Positions 1 through 11,650 of a DNA stretch of 64,000 nucleotides are shown in pieces. A model generated the notes under the pieces. It saw nothing but the letters and a program-made list of their open reading frames with translations. It was not told the origin of the DNA and did no database searches. The position numbers and the translations under genes were made by a program. The stretch is from Sipunculus nudus (lineage: Eukaryota > Annelida > Sipuncula > Golfingiida > Sipunculidae), in NCBI GenBank assembly GCA_026874595.1, contig CM049312.1, positions 26,219,956 to 26,283,955 on the forward strand, read 5' to 3'. Position 1 is the first letter of the stretch, and each line of letters starts with the position of its first letter.

Positions 1-649
1 AAAATAAAGGACATAAATGTGCAATGTACCATACAATGGAAGATAATCAGCAAAGTCAGAGCGTACTCCACATCATCTAAATCATGTAACCTTTGTTTGG
101 AGGAGAAAGTACTTTATTATTCACCGCCCCTTATTATGAACCCTTCACAAAAGAAATGAAATCGCAGCGACATGCAGGCACAGATCAAAACACCTGCTGA
201 ACAACTACAAATCCCCTGGATCAGCAATAAGGAGCCCCGACAAGACCATGGTCACTAAGTGTTCCTGACGAGTGAGGGCCCGCAGGGGCCCTTACGAAAC
301 AGAGCTGTCGAACACAAGCGTGTTTAAGTTCTGAAATGTATGTATTACAGCTCCTTGTATTAGTTGAGCACTTTAAAACCCCATGGTTTTGCAACATCTG
401 GATGTACTCGCTCCTACTTCTCTTGAGCACTTTCAAAATTACCATGGAACCAGGACTTCACAAAATAAACCTCGGGTATTCCACAAAGAATATCCCGATA
501 CCATAAAAAAAGGGCTACCTTAAAAGCTTGATCGAGAAAACAGACAAATTTATAAGGAACATCAGATGAAGAACCTTCTTCTTTCTTAACCCCTTAAAAT
601 ACAGCATACAAAAAAGAAACCTATGGATTTCGCTCGGCAAAACCACCTG

Positions 650-650
<1 letters not shown>
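1..650. other. Intergenic, no gene seen
   Basis: I see no exon, repeat family or RNA gene here. Short open frames are present but have no recognisable domain and no convincing splice context. Confidence 0.5.
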
Positions 651-720
<70 letters not shown>

Positions 721-731
721 ATATATATGAC
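651..731. repeat. (TA)n microsatellite
   Basis: Almost pure TA dinucleotide tract with one short interruption (TGAAATA) near its right end. Tracts like this recur through the window and create false open frames reading Tyr-Ile repeats on both strands. Confidence 0.95.
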
Positions 732-812
732 TCTGAAGAAAAACAGCACTGTTAATTCACAACAGTCTGTTTCACGGCATGCGGCCTGATCATCAGGTGA
801 ATGTGGTTAGAA

Positions 813-814
<2 letters not shown>

Positions 815-863
<49 letters not shown>

Positions 864-865
864 TT
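815..865. repeat. (AT)n microsatellite
   Basis: Pure AT dinucleotide run followed by a TGTGTG-rich tail. It explains the Ile-Tyr-rich reading frames that overlap it on both strands; no gene is implied. Confidence 0.95.
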
Positions 866-1344
866 GTGTGTGTCTGTGTGTAAATATATAAGAACTAATG
901 TTATGGGGATACATTTTTGCCTATATACCTCGTTCAATGGCCAAATTCAGGTTTTGAACATTATTATATTGATTTTACTTGCAAATATTCAGTGTCTGGA
1001 ATTAGATAATTTTTTTAACTATCCATTTCAAATGGCGACTTTACTCAAAGCTAATTTAAAAAAAAAAACAAAAGAAATAAAATGACAAATAAAGAATTTG
1101 ATTGACAATATTTCAGTACAAAGAGACGTCTGATGAAGCCATAGCTACCACAGGAAATTGAACCTCGTCTCAGAAATCTGAAAATACATGATTACAGCTG
1201 AAGCAAATAATGTTTTGCACAAACACATGCTTCTCTTACAGAAATGCATCAGTATAGCAGCCTGTTGGAACTGCGAATGCAAAATGAATTTCTCAGCTCT
1301 CAATAAATCATTGACGACCCACCCATTAAGACCGTGCCAGTTGT
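866..1344. other. No gene seen
   Basis: Unique-looking AT-rich DNA with an A-rich run near 1,060. No exon or repeat family is recognised, apart from loosely related sequence leading into the 40-bp minisatellite on its right. Confidence 0.4.
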
Positions 1345-1600
1345 CTCCCGAAATAAACCATTGAAGATCCAGCTGTAACGCATCCCCCTCCCCACAACCT
1401 GAACAAACTATTCCAAATCCAGCTGTTATGTTACCTTTCTTATTAAACTATTCCCGATCCGGCTGTTATGTTGCCTTTCTAAATTAACCCTTGAATACAA
1501 AGTTGTTACGATACCTCCCTAAATAAACCCTTGATGACCCAGATGTTACGTTACATCCTTAAATAAAATATTAAAGATCCAACTTACACATTACTTCCCG
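1345..1600 (+). repeat. 40-bp minisatellite
   Basis: Six to seven degenerate copies of a unit resembling AAATAAACCATTGAAGATCC followed by AGCTGTTACGTTACCTCCCT. Successive copies start at about 1,401, 1,441, 1,481, 1,521 and 1,561, so the period is exactly 40 bp. Further left the units become irregular (near 1,301 and 1,350). There is no open reading frame across it. Confidence 0.85.
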
Positions 1601-1666
1601 ATTCCGATCTTTCTGTGGGTACTGTCACATGTATAATCCAATGCCTAGAGTTGCCTTGTTGTAAAA

Positions 1667-1680
1667 TGCAAAAGGGATTC
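1667..1680 (+). repeat. LINE target-site duplication, left copy
   Basis: TGCAAAAGGGATTC, 14 bp, is identical to the sequence at 4,438-4,451. It lies directly before the T-run that represents the poly(A) tail of the minus-strand LINE. Two identical copies flanking the insertion are the hallmark of target-primed reverse transcription. Confidence 0.9.
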
Positions 1681-4437
1681 TTTTTTTTTCTCTATCTCTT
1701 TCTGTATGCCTCAGATTTTTAGGATTTTTTTTTCTTTTGAAAATTCCATCATTGGCATACAAACATTTTTAATCAATACTTGTGATCATTTTGCTCCATA
1801 TTGATACATAATTCACAGAGATAACTCTTTGTATAAAGAAATATTAATGAAAATACATAAAAAAGAGAAAAATTATCTACTTATAATTGTCCATTGATTT
1901 AAATCGTTCCAATCATCATCATGCTGCTGCAGTCTACCATTTTTCTCAGCAACCTTACGCTCCATAACTTCAACTTTCTTTAAATGTTTTATATACACTC
2001 CCATTGATGGTACTTTTCAAGAATCTCGGAATTTAAATATTATAAAGGTATACATCAAAATAAGTACATTAATTACCCTTTTTCCTTTCTATACTCTTTG
2101 AACAACCTGAAAAGATTATATACGGGCAGAGTACTGGCAATTGTATACCGGCTGTCCTTGCCCAAGATAAAATTTGACAATATAAAGATGATGTGACACG
2201 ACATTCACAAAAAAGGTGAACTACAGTCTCTTTATCAGTTGCACAATAAGAACATCTATCATGATCAATAATCTTCCATTTGAAAAGCTTTTCATTCACA
2301 GTTAGTATATCATGCAGTGTTCTAAATTGGAACTGACGTATATACATATCAGAAGTTACATTGTGTTCATGCAAAGCTGCATAACTCCAAGCAAACTCAG
2401 GATTAACCATTTTTGTCATAAGTTTTTCCTTATTTACTGGCTCAACAGTCTTTTTTTGTATAATATATTTATAAATCAATTTAAAACCTGTTTTTGACAA
2501 GTCAATAATAGTATCTCTTAATGGCATTAACATGTCCTTCTCCAAGCTGAGAGAAGTACCGCTGCTTAGTAGCAATGATTTCCAGTTTGGAGGTATTGCT
2601 TGTTGAACTGAAAACCAGTGGATAAAATATTTTTTATAGGCAATACTTGACGGATTTAAAATATCAGATAAATATTTTTTCCGTCCGTTTGCATGATAAA
2701 AATGGTGAACATATTTTATTCCTAAATTATCCAGGTTCTTAAAGTAAACTGGTTTACGGTCAATTTGTATGTACTTATTGTTCCACACCTGTTGAAGCAA
2801 AATAGAATCGATATTAGTGGGTTCATATGAGCTAATTTTTTTCCATACTTTAAAGCAATTACCGTAAAATTTAGATACGTTTCTTTGAATATTTCTGCAA
2901 TCAAAATTCGAACCGATATTTTCCATGCCACCAATTCTCTTACAATAATTATCTGGTATGGCTGTAAACTGTATTTTTCAAAATTTTCATTCTCATTATA
3001 CAAGTAACCCTCTGACTTTCTAAAATACTTTCAATATCTGGTAAGTTAATGCCCCCGTTTTCCTGCTGACCTATAAGTACCTCATATTTAAGTTTTGGTT
3101 TCCTTCCATGCCATATAAAATCAACAATACAACTTATTATCTTCTTTATAAAACCTAAGGGTGGATCCATCGTGTTCATGATATATAGTAACTTAGACGT
3201 TCCGAAAGTTTTCACAATAACATTTCTGCCGAAAATTGTCAAGGCTCTTGGTTTCCATAAATTGAATAATACTCTGATCTTATCATGAATCTTTTCGAAA
3301 TTATATATGTTACAGAGATCCTGTCTATATGAAAAATATATCCCAAGAATTTTTATTGCGTCTGTATGTAGATTTACCCATTTAAAACGGCTATTATACG
3401 GTACGGAATTTGTTTTCCTCCCCAACCATGCCGCTTCACATTTATTGTAATTAATTTCTACGGAGGAACATACTTTAAATCTTTCTAAAATTGAACAAAC
3501 CACTTCCAATGAATCGATATCCTCAAGAAAAAATGTTGTATCATCGGCAAATAAGCACTGTTTTATTTCAAAGTTACCAATATGGATGCCTTTAACAGCA
3601 TGGGATTCTCTTATCAATATTGCCAAAACTTCAATTAAGATTAAAAATAAATATGGAGCCAATGGGTCTCCCTGTCGGGTTCCCCTTTCTAGCTCGAAAT
3701 AACCTGTCGAGTAACCGTTATTAATTACGCAACTTTTCAAACATTTATGTAGTAGCTTGACCCAAAGAATAAAGTTTGTTCCAAAACCAAATTTATGTAG
3801 GACTCTAAATAAAAAAACTATAGTCTTAAGAATCAAATGCTGCTGCAAAATCTATTGCGAAAAGAATTGCCTGTTTATTTCCTAATAAGCAGTAATCAAT
3901 GACATCACTTATAAGACGGGTTGTGTCTGAAATTTTCCGACCTTTCATAAAGGCCGTTTGATCATCACCTATTATTTTTGGCAGTACCGACTGAATACGT
4001 TTAACTAAAATTTTACTAAGGACTTTAACATCAACATTTACTAAACTTATTGGCCTCCATGAGGATATATATCTGTTATCTTTACCTTTTTTTTCCTCAA
4101 GTGTGACCACTGCTTGCAGCTGGCTATTTGTAAGTGACCCTTTTGTATGACATTTATTTAAACAGTTAACAAAATCATCTCCTAGTACGTCAAAAAATTC
4201 TATATAAAATTCTTTAGGCAATCCATCGTTACCTGGGGTTTTATTATTTTTCATTTCTTTTAAGGCTGCTAAAACTTCCTCTTTGCTTACTAGTCCCTCA
4301 CAAAACTCTGCTTCGTCTGCTGAAAGTGTCGGAACATTAATATCGGCAAGTATTTTTGGTTGTTCATTCTCTTGAATATAGTTCGCTCGTTTGTATTTTT
4401 TTTGGAAAAATAATTTTATTTCATTCATAATGGAAGC
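1681..4437 (-). mobile_element. 5'-truncated L1/Tx1-like LINE insertion
   Basis: A non-LTR retrotransposon on the minus strand, bounded by a perfect 14-bp direct repeat. Its 3' end is a T-run on the plus strand (1,681-1,690), that is, a poly(A) tail. The element is about 2.76 kb and keeps only the reverse transcriptase and C-terminal part of ORF2. The endonuclease domain and ORF1 are absent because the copy is 5' truncated at 4,437. Wording of the RT motifs (RPISLVN, GDDQTAFMKGR, RGTRQGDPLAPYLF) fits the L1/Tx1 group, a family assignment from memory of conserved motifs. Confidence 0.9.
1873..4428 (-). pseudogene. Broken LINE ORF2 (reverse transcriptase)
   Basis: The protein is recoverable in pieces from three frames. 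The first piece, 4,428 to about 3,830, has the finger and palm start (PGNDGLPKEFY, RPISLVN, AIDFAAAFDS). The second, about 3,848-2,950, has RGTRQGDPLAPYLF and the catalytic FADD variant of YXDD (CLFADDTTF). The third, about 2,926-2,069, has WNNKYIQIDRKP and a C-terminal CX2C...HX4C zinc knuckle (CSYCATDKETVVHLFCEC). A last piece ends at a TAA at 1,873-1,875. At least three frameshifts separate these pieces, so the copy is dead. In intact elements ORF2 nicks the target and copies its own RNA. Confidence 0.9.
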
Positions 4438-4451
4438 TGCAAAAGGGATTC
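4438..4451 (+). repeat. LINE target-site duplication, right copy
   Basis: TGCAAAAGGGATTC, identical to 1,667-1,680. It marks the 5' truncation point of the LINE and the resumption of the host sequence. Confidence 0.9.
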
Positions 4452-7249
4452 AGTTACAGTGCCCCCCCCCCCCAACTAGTCAGGAAGGTTGGCACTGGTT
4501 TGGCGACTTACTCTCGTCTAGGCTGGTACCCCATCATAAAGTTAAGTTGTCGCTACCGTGCGTCATTGTTTAGAGACAAAAAAGCAATGTAAACAAATAG
4601 TGACGCAGGCAGCGGAATCTAAGGTTTTTAATTACCAAATTTGTAGTTTTGCCAATCCCGCATAAGAGAATTTTAACCCTAAAAATTAATAATTATACAA
4701 AACTTTTACAAAAAAATTACCAAGAAAGCTTGATAAAAATATATGTTCAGTACTATAAATGTATTTAAGTTCATAGCTAATGGTTTGTTAATGGGACGTG
4801 CGTTACAAAGCATTGTTGTCTAAGATTGGGCGTACCAGCCCAAGAGAGAGCGGGATTATGCCGCATGAAACATAAACAAGAATGCGTATTGATAATTTAT
4901 CTAAACTTTACAATATAACCGTTTTATGTATGTGGCAGCAAGCTAAAACGTATGGAAAGCTGACCAACAATACCAGTCTGTGCAAGGATAAGGTCAATTG
5001 GGTATAATGAATAAACCATAATGTCAGTGACGAACTTAAACATGTTGACCTGACATGTGACCCACTCACTTTCTCACTTGTACCATCAGTAAATGTGAAA
5101 AATATATGACTCTCGATCCTTTGACACTGATGTCTTATGTCAGCATGCATGCAATAATGATTAATCCCCAAATTCATCCAGGTAATCCTATGCATAATGT
5201 TGAAAAGACCACAACAAGTGTCGCTGCACTACCATCTTGCATTTACATCTCCAACAATTTTGTACCACAGTTGTATAGCGTAATATATTTAAGGTCGTAT
5301 GTACAAAAGTTTCTGTTTATATTAACAATACTGCGTCACGGATATTGCACCGTAAGATAGATCCATAGGTTTATCAAAATAAAAAATATGTTTCACGGGC
5401 GAATACTTTATATTGGTTATAATTGGAATGGATGTTTTCGCAGCATGCACTATATTTGCTTATTTGCTATTTAGTTACTTTTGTAATTTACGGTTCTCCG
5501 GGATGGCTCCATTTCGGCGTATACGCGTAATGTGAGTATAGTTCTATCCTGCACTTTCAAAGACCGATCTCGTGTGTGGAGAATGCCAGTATACGTGAAG
5601 CGGTTAAGTGAGGTCCGCGTGGCATATGTTGTCACATTCTTCAAACAGAAGGTCTATCTGTAAGTATCAAGGATAAAACTTTCGTTCACACAGCACGCTT
5701 TTGCGCCAAAATCGAGCTGTTATGCCTGCGAAGTATAAATTACAGAAGTTAAGTGAATGGACCAAATATAGAGTATGCATCGACAACATCCAATACAAAT
5801 ATAACCAACCGAAGGTATTTGTCTATAAAACATATTTTATATATTGTTAAACCTGAGGATCTATTATGCTGCGTAATATCCCGGACGCGGTATTGTACTA
5901 ATTAACAGGTCTGCCACAAAGCTGAACGTTTCGGACATAGCGAAGCTTAACAATATTTAGTTTTATTTGAAATGGATATTTGAATTCATGTATATATGTG
6001 CTATGTCTGCTGCAATTGGCGTTAGTTTCAACTTCTATTTGAAATAGCTGTCTTTCGGCATAACACACATTTATAGGTGCACATTTATAGGTGCTTGCTC
6101 AGCGTCATCCTTCAGACAGCTGTAAGAATTCGAATGTGTTGGGGAAAAGTGTTGAAAGGTATTTAACCCTGGTTAAAGCTACCTACACATTCATACGGTT
6201 ATACTGCAACAGCGCCCAGGATGATAATGCGTTTTGGGTGTACATATTAATCCGGCAGAATTAATAAATTGAAGCCAAATCGCACGTGTTTTTTTCATCA
6301 CGATGGACCTCCAGGGCGACGATATCCTTCTAAATATTGCCTTTGACTTAAATTACCTTGACAACAAAATGAAGAAGTAAAGGGTTATGCTTGGTTCATT
6401 TTATTTATCAAAACGAAGACAGAAAAAGACATTTATCGATACACCTTATGAAAATTAAGAGTGATTTAATTTATTATATCGTGTTTCTAGAAGTTCTCTA
6501 CGTTAGGCCTACTTTATTTACTCTTTTAGTCAATATTTGCCTTTTCGGGGCATAAAGTGGCAAAGGATATGTCCGTTCATGGTAGCAGTGACATCTTATG
6601 GGAGTGGCATGGTGCGATTATATCCGGCAAAGGCAAAAATCGCTCACAGACCGATTCGAAAAATAGCCCGATAGTCGTACCGCATTGTCGTTGCCGTGCC
6701 GTATGCATGTGTACACTCCAATAAAATTTCATATGACCAATGTTTGTTCCCGGATTGTCGTTTCCGACCAAAAAAAAATTGTTTAAAGTGTAAACAGCTT
6801 TGACGGTTTCTGGAGCATGATTGGCGCAACAGCCAGCTGTAGTGCATGGATGTTTGATTTGTCTGGCGGTGACAGGGGGCAGCTCCAGACGGCGAGTTCA
6901 TATTCTCTGTGCTGCCACCCTACACTTTAAAAGAACATATTTTTTTTCAGGGAAATTTCTCTGTAGACATTTTTCATACTTTTTTTCGGGAGTTGATCCC
7001 CGTTTCTCTTAAGTCACCATCTTCAGGTGGTAATTATAGGCTGCTTACACCTGAACTGAAAGTTCAATAGACATGTTTTGTCAATAGTTCACAGTAGCCT
7101 CATTTTATCAGCAATAATTTTTTTCTGCGATCTGTCAGTGTTTTACAAAATCAGTGAATAAATGGAATACTGGAATATATACATTTACTTTTATACCTGA
7201 AGTTTGTTCAGAAGTATCGCATGCTGTGAAATTGTACAAAAACTGCGTT
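4452..7249. other. Intergenic, no gene seen
   Basis: A C-run at about 4,462-4,473 follows the LINE. The remaining 2.8 kb holds only short open frames without recognisable domains and no clear terminal repeats. I see no exon with paired splice sites and a conserved motif. Confidence 0.4.
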
Positions 7250-8950
7250 ATTTTGCATTGATTTTTAGCTCAGCTGACTGAAAGTCAACTGAGGTATAAG
7301 AATGGCACTTTGTCCGTGGTCCGTCTGGCCGTCCGTTAGCAGGGCCCAAATCATAACCGCTGACCCTAGAAACCTGAAACTGAATATCCTGGAAGGTAAA
7401 TAAAGAATCTCCTTTGAAATATGAAATTAGGTCACTGAGTTCTATATCCTTCCAGTTATTGGGCTCGTAAGTACCCTTCCCCCGAATAATTAAAAAATGA
7501 TACAAAACCTCCAATGCCTTGCTAATTAATGCATTGATTGTCCTGAATCTTGCCTTGAATATTGGCCATGACTAGAGTTGTCAGTTTCCGAAAACTAGTG
7601 GGCTGTCTGTTTTTTTCCATTTTTAACGATTTTTTTTTCTCTTTTTGAGCAATTATTACAATTTTTCAGCTGTGGTTTCATCTAGTGTCATGAAACTTGG
7701 TGTGTTTATTGATTATGACTGTTATTTTTTTCAGTTCCTGAAGAATAGTTGCGCCACCTGTATTTTTACTATTTTTATGCATTTTTCCCCTTTATTTTGA
7801 GACTGCCAAATGATATTGGTACTATCAGATTTTCACCTGTGATTTCATCTAGTGTCCTGAAACCGTATGTGCTTATTCAGGCCCCTCTTGAATGAGCCGA
7901 TGCCCTAGAGTTTTCATCCTGTCTGTCCGTCTGTCCGTCTGTTCGTCTTTCTGTATGCCCGTCACAGTTGCTTTCTGGTGATAACTCCAGTTTAAATTAA
8001 CAAATCGATTTCAAACTTGAGTTATATATGGCCCACCCTTAAAGCAACAACTCGTTTGATTTCGGGTTCATAAGGTCAAAGGTCAAGAGCACAGGACCCA
8101 CCTATTCAGGAAGATCGCGGGTGCATTTAAAGTCAAACTTTTCATCCCAATCCTTCCATCTAGCACATATAGGTGACCTAACAATAGTGGAAGAACCTGA
8201 TTGATTTTTGGGTCTTAAGGTCAAGGTCACAAGGGCCAATTGTCCTCACATTTGTTTCTTGATGATAATTTCAGTTTGGATTGACATATTGGTTGCAAAC
8301 TTGACTTATATATGGTTCACCAATAAAATAAGGAACCTTGTTATTTTTAATTCACAAGGTCAAATGCCTAGGTCACAGGACCTACTTCTTTAAAAGATTG
8401 TCGATGCATTTTAGGCCAAACTTTTTATCCCAAACCTTCCATCTTGAACATATAACTGACCTTCCAATAGTCAAAGAACCTTATGGATTTTGGGGTCACA
8501 AACTTAAAGTCACAGGAATCATCTGTCGACATATGTTTCCAGATGATAGCTCCAAGTTGGATTGAAATATTAGTTTTAAACTTGAATTATATGGCTAACC
8601 ACTAAAATAAGAACCTGATTGATGTTTGGGTCATCAGATCAAAGGTCATGGTCACAAGACCTACTTCTTTAAAAAGATTGCATTTAGGCCAAACTTATCA
8701 TCTGAACCCTTCCATTTGCCACATCTGGCTCATCTGCTATTATGGGAAGATTCTGTTTGATTTTTGGTTTACAAGCTAAAAGGGCAAGGTGACAGGGCCC
8801 ATCCATTCTCAAATTAGTTTATGGATGATAACTCCAGTTTGTATAGACAGATTGGCTCCACACTTGATCACAGGACCCACATTTTGAAAATGCTCAAAAA
8901 CATATCTTCTTTGACAAATTCAGCTGAGCGTCCAGACCCATTGGTCACTA
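7250..8950 (+). repeat. AGGTCA-rich interspersed tandem repeat
   Basis: A composite repeat beginning with a TCAGCTGACTGAAAGTCA palindromic region and (GTCCGTCT)n near 7,918-7,950. About three monomers of roughly 280 bp follow, made of related half-units. Landmark phrases such as CAAGGTCA...GGTCACAGGACC recur at about 8,071, 8,353 and 8,633, and CTTCCATCT...CACATAT recurs between them. Related sequence recurs at 48.2-49.8 kb. Similar repeats are, to my recollection, common in mollusc genomes. It has no coding capacity. Confidence 0.8.
8073..8085 (+). promoter_or_regulatory. Perfect DR1 nuclear-receptor-type motif in repeat
   Basis: AGGTCA-A-AGGTCA is an exact direct repeat of the hexamer with 1-bp spacing, the known recognition pattern of RXR/HNF4-class receptors. 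It sits inside the interspersed repeat; a near match (GGGTCA-A-AGGTGA) occurs in the related repeat at 48,379-48,391. The sequence match is certain; any regulatory function is inference. Confidence 0.4.
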
Positions 8951-9479
8951 GTTAGTTTTTTCATACCTTTTTCAAACAATTTTATATTTTAAGATTTCAT
9001 ACATTATTTTCATACGACCCAGATTGGCAGCACTGTGCTGCGGGTGTGTTGAATAACATGTTAAGCTAACACCCTAGCGTGCTGGTCACTTACCATTCCC
9101 ACTGTCTTACCATTTTCTTTCAGTTTGTTGTTTACATTTTTTTGTCTCAACTGACGGCACTTTTACCTTTTAAAGCACAGTAATGCAGTTTTTTTTCCAT
9201 AGAGTGAACATAAGCCACTCATGTTTGTCTCTTGTTTATATTGTATGAAAACAGTATTTATATGATGCTAAACAGGGCAGACTTAAAAAAATAAGATTAT
9301 ACTAGCATACGGTTTGGGGCGAGCATTTAGTTCTGATGTGAAATAGTCTGTCATAGTTGAATGTTTCGGTTGTACAATGTTGCCGTCATAAGATCTCTTT
9401 GAATCCGACATTTGGTATAACTGTTCTGTCTTTGAGTTGACCTTGTGTCAGAGTCTGGATAACTTGGACGAATACCTTC
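8951..9479. other. No gene seen
   Basis: AT-rich DNA with T-runs and no recognisable exon, terminal repeat or RNA gene. Confidence 0.4.
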
Positions 9480-9625
9480 CTGTACGAATGGTGGAATGTC
9501 TTCGAACAAACCTGGAGCATATATATGTCGAAAGTCACGGCATCCGTGGTGTCAGAGGAGATACGGAAAATTACACAAATCAAATAACACAAACGTTTAA
9601 GATCCATTATATGCATGGTGTTATG
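9480..9625 (+). repeat. Dispersed repeat R1, fragment
   Basis: Contains the R1 signature: CTTCG-ACA-ACC-GGAGCAT, then TATGTCGAAA-TCACGGCA-TCCGT, then GTCAGAGGAGATACGGAAAA followed by TTAC. Longer copies occur at 10,980-11,330 and 25,955-26,290, and a related fragment at 20,160-20,275, all in plus orientation. Reading frames through it are short and differ between copies, so I treat it as a non-coding mobile or duplicated fragment of unknown family. Confidence 0.7.
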
Positions 9626-9919
9626 TATAAAACTCTAATTGAAGCCGAGAGACTAGCCGGAGAATTTTTCGAAGAAGTTGATATGATAAATGAAATCATT
9701 CTTATATGAAAATATATTATATTGAACATCGCCATTTAAAGTTGTCCTCCGAACCCGTCAATCCGCCAGTAAAGGAACCTATTATCTTGCATGGTAGCAC
9801 AGTATAGCGCTGAAACGTGTTCTCGATAATTGCATCACGCACAAAAACTGAGCACTCACATGGTCGGGCAATCACACATTTATTAGCTGTATATATTTTT
9901 ACTCCCAAATCAGGCAGTG

Positions 9920-10873
9920 TGTAAAACCCGGAGCCCACGGATTCCGGATCCCGGCCCCCAAGAAAAATCTGTAATACTTAAACTCTCATGCTAATTTGTC
10001 CAGATATTTTGGCATAAACGTATCTAGAGACATATTTTATGTTATGTATGGTTAAAACATAAAAAAAATAGAATAGCCTGTTTTGCATCAAAATTTGATA
10101 ATTAACACTTACGGACTTGGCGCACGGACCCGGTTCACTCGTTGCTTTATCATTCTTTAGTACATATTTTCACATCACGTTTACCCACAGCAACCTTGTG
10201 ATTTATTATAATGTTGTATCTGTATTTTTACATTTGTGTCTCAGTTTTTATTCATAATTTTATATTTGCTATTTTTTTTCATTTGTGTAGCCTTTTAAAA
10301 AGTAAAATAATTAAAATCATTTACAAAATCATTATTTTGGAACCTGTAGATGCTTAAAATGCAAGTAATCAACAATTCATTTCGGTATGTATATTATTGC
10401 AAACTTTAAATTGCATGGTTGTAATGAATGGAACACGAAACCTGTTGTTATGTGGAAGAGCTCTGATGTATCAGTCTCAGGTCCGTAACGACTGTTAGTG
10501 CACTTTAAATATATCTCTCCCAGTGTGCCCGCACTATTTAATTTTCATATTGAAATAACAAATAATTATATTTAGTGTGTGACATGAGTGCTATTTTTCC
10601 CCCTCTTTTAGTTATAAACAAAAATATAAGCGGTGGTTACTGGGGTCCGTCAAAATGGAACAGTCAGTAAAGTCAAGTAAATGAGGTCCGTCTTTATCGA
10701 AATAGTTTTGTAAACTTAAATCTATCAGTGAATCGGTCATTTACAAAGCTGCAACATTCAAAGACTTTGCTCTGTTCTTACATCAGCAATATTGGTGTTT
10801 TTATCGGTATAAATAATGGAAAATGAGGAAATTGGTTTTTGGGGTCCGGGGACCGTTGGGTCCGGGTTTTACA
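9920..10873. mobile_element. 954-bp terminal-inverted-repeat element
   Basis: Left end TGTAAAACCCGG is matched by its exact complement CCGGGTTTTACA at the right end. The similarity continues inward as GAGCCCACGG / GACCCAACGG and a second CCGGACCCC-like block. Internally it is AT-rich with scattered GGTCCGT and GGACCCGG motifs and no transposase frame. It looks like a non-autonomous DNA transposon. I could not find a convincing target-site duplication, so the superfamily is open. Confidence 0.7.
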
Positions 10874-10979
10874 TAATGTCCTGCATTCACTACCGTTCGG
10901 AAAATGTTCATTCTTTGAAAGATCCCCTTTTTGAGCATTCTTCTTGTGCACAAAAGACCTGATCGCTGCGCGGAGGTTG

Positions 10980-11330
10980 CCTTTTGAGAGGGATTACCAA
11001 TGGGGATTATTTCGGGCCGGTCACCGCGAAATGTAAGAAAAACCCCAGATAGGGCCCCCGGAGTAAAACTGTCCCGCCATCACACACTCTATGGCCTTTG
11101 TTTTACCAAGCCCGAAGACACAAAGAAAAGAGGCGCCCGCGGAGGAGCAAATATTAAAATTAATTAATTATGCACGTAATACGCAAAAAAAAATTGCAAA
11201 TAAAAGTGGGTGGAATCTCTTCGGACATACCCGGAGCATTTGTATGTCGAAAATCACGGCAATCCGTACTGTGGTGTCAGAGGAGATACGGAAAATTACA
11301 AAAATCGCCTTACGCTATTAATATAAAGAT
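10980..11330 (+). repeat. Dispersed repeat R1, long copy
   Basis: Aligns by eye over about 330 bp with 25,955-26,290. Shared blocks: GGTCACCGC-AAATGTAAGAAA, GGGCCCCCGGA, ACTGTCCCGCCA, GCCCGAAGACACAAAGAAAA, GAGGCGCCCGCGG, TAATTATGCACGTAATACGC and CGCCTTACGCTATTAATATA. The GC-rich left half contrasts with the AT-rich surroundings. No intact protein is encoded. The family is not recognised. Confidence 0.75.
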
Positions 11331-11631
11331 TCAGGCTTTATATACAGATAGGCTATAAAAAACCCCAAATTAAGTCTATGTAACTTATAAGTATATTCTG
11401 TGGCACATAAATATTGAAGTCTGTCAGATTAAGCAGAGCGTCCTTCTGCTTTTGCTTATTGAAAATGTTATCTGTTTGTAGCACCGGTAACTTAGGTTTG
11501 AGGGATCGCATTAGCGTTATATAGTCAAATTGTCGGCGCTTCGTTTTTATAGCCAGTAAAATAGCTGATGAGTTTATGTAATTCCATTATCTATAAGGAA
11601 CGATACATCAATATGGTCAAGCGTGTGTGTG

Positions 11632-11650
11632 TGTGTGTGTGTGTGTGTGA
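11632..11650 (+). repeat. (GT)n microsatellite
   Basis: Pure GT dinucleotide run followed by a short GA-rich stretch. Confidence 0.9.
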
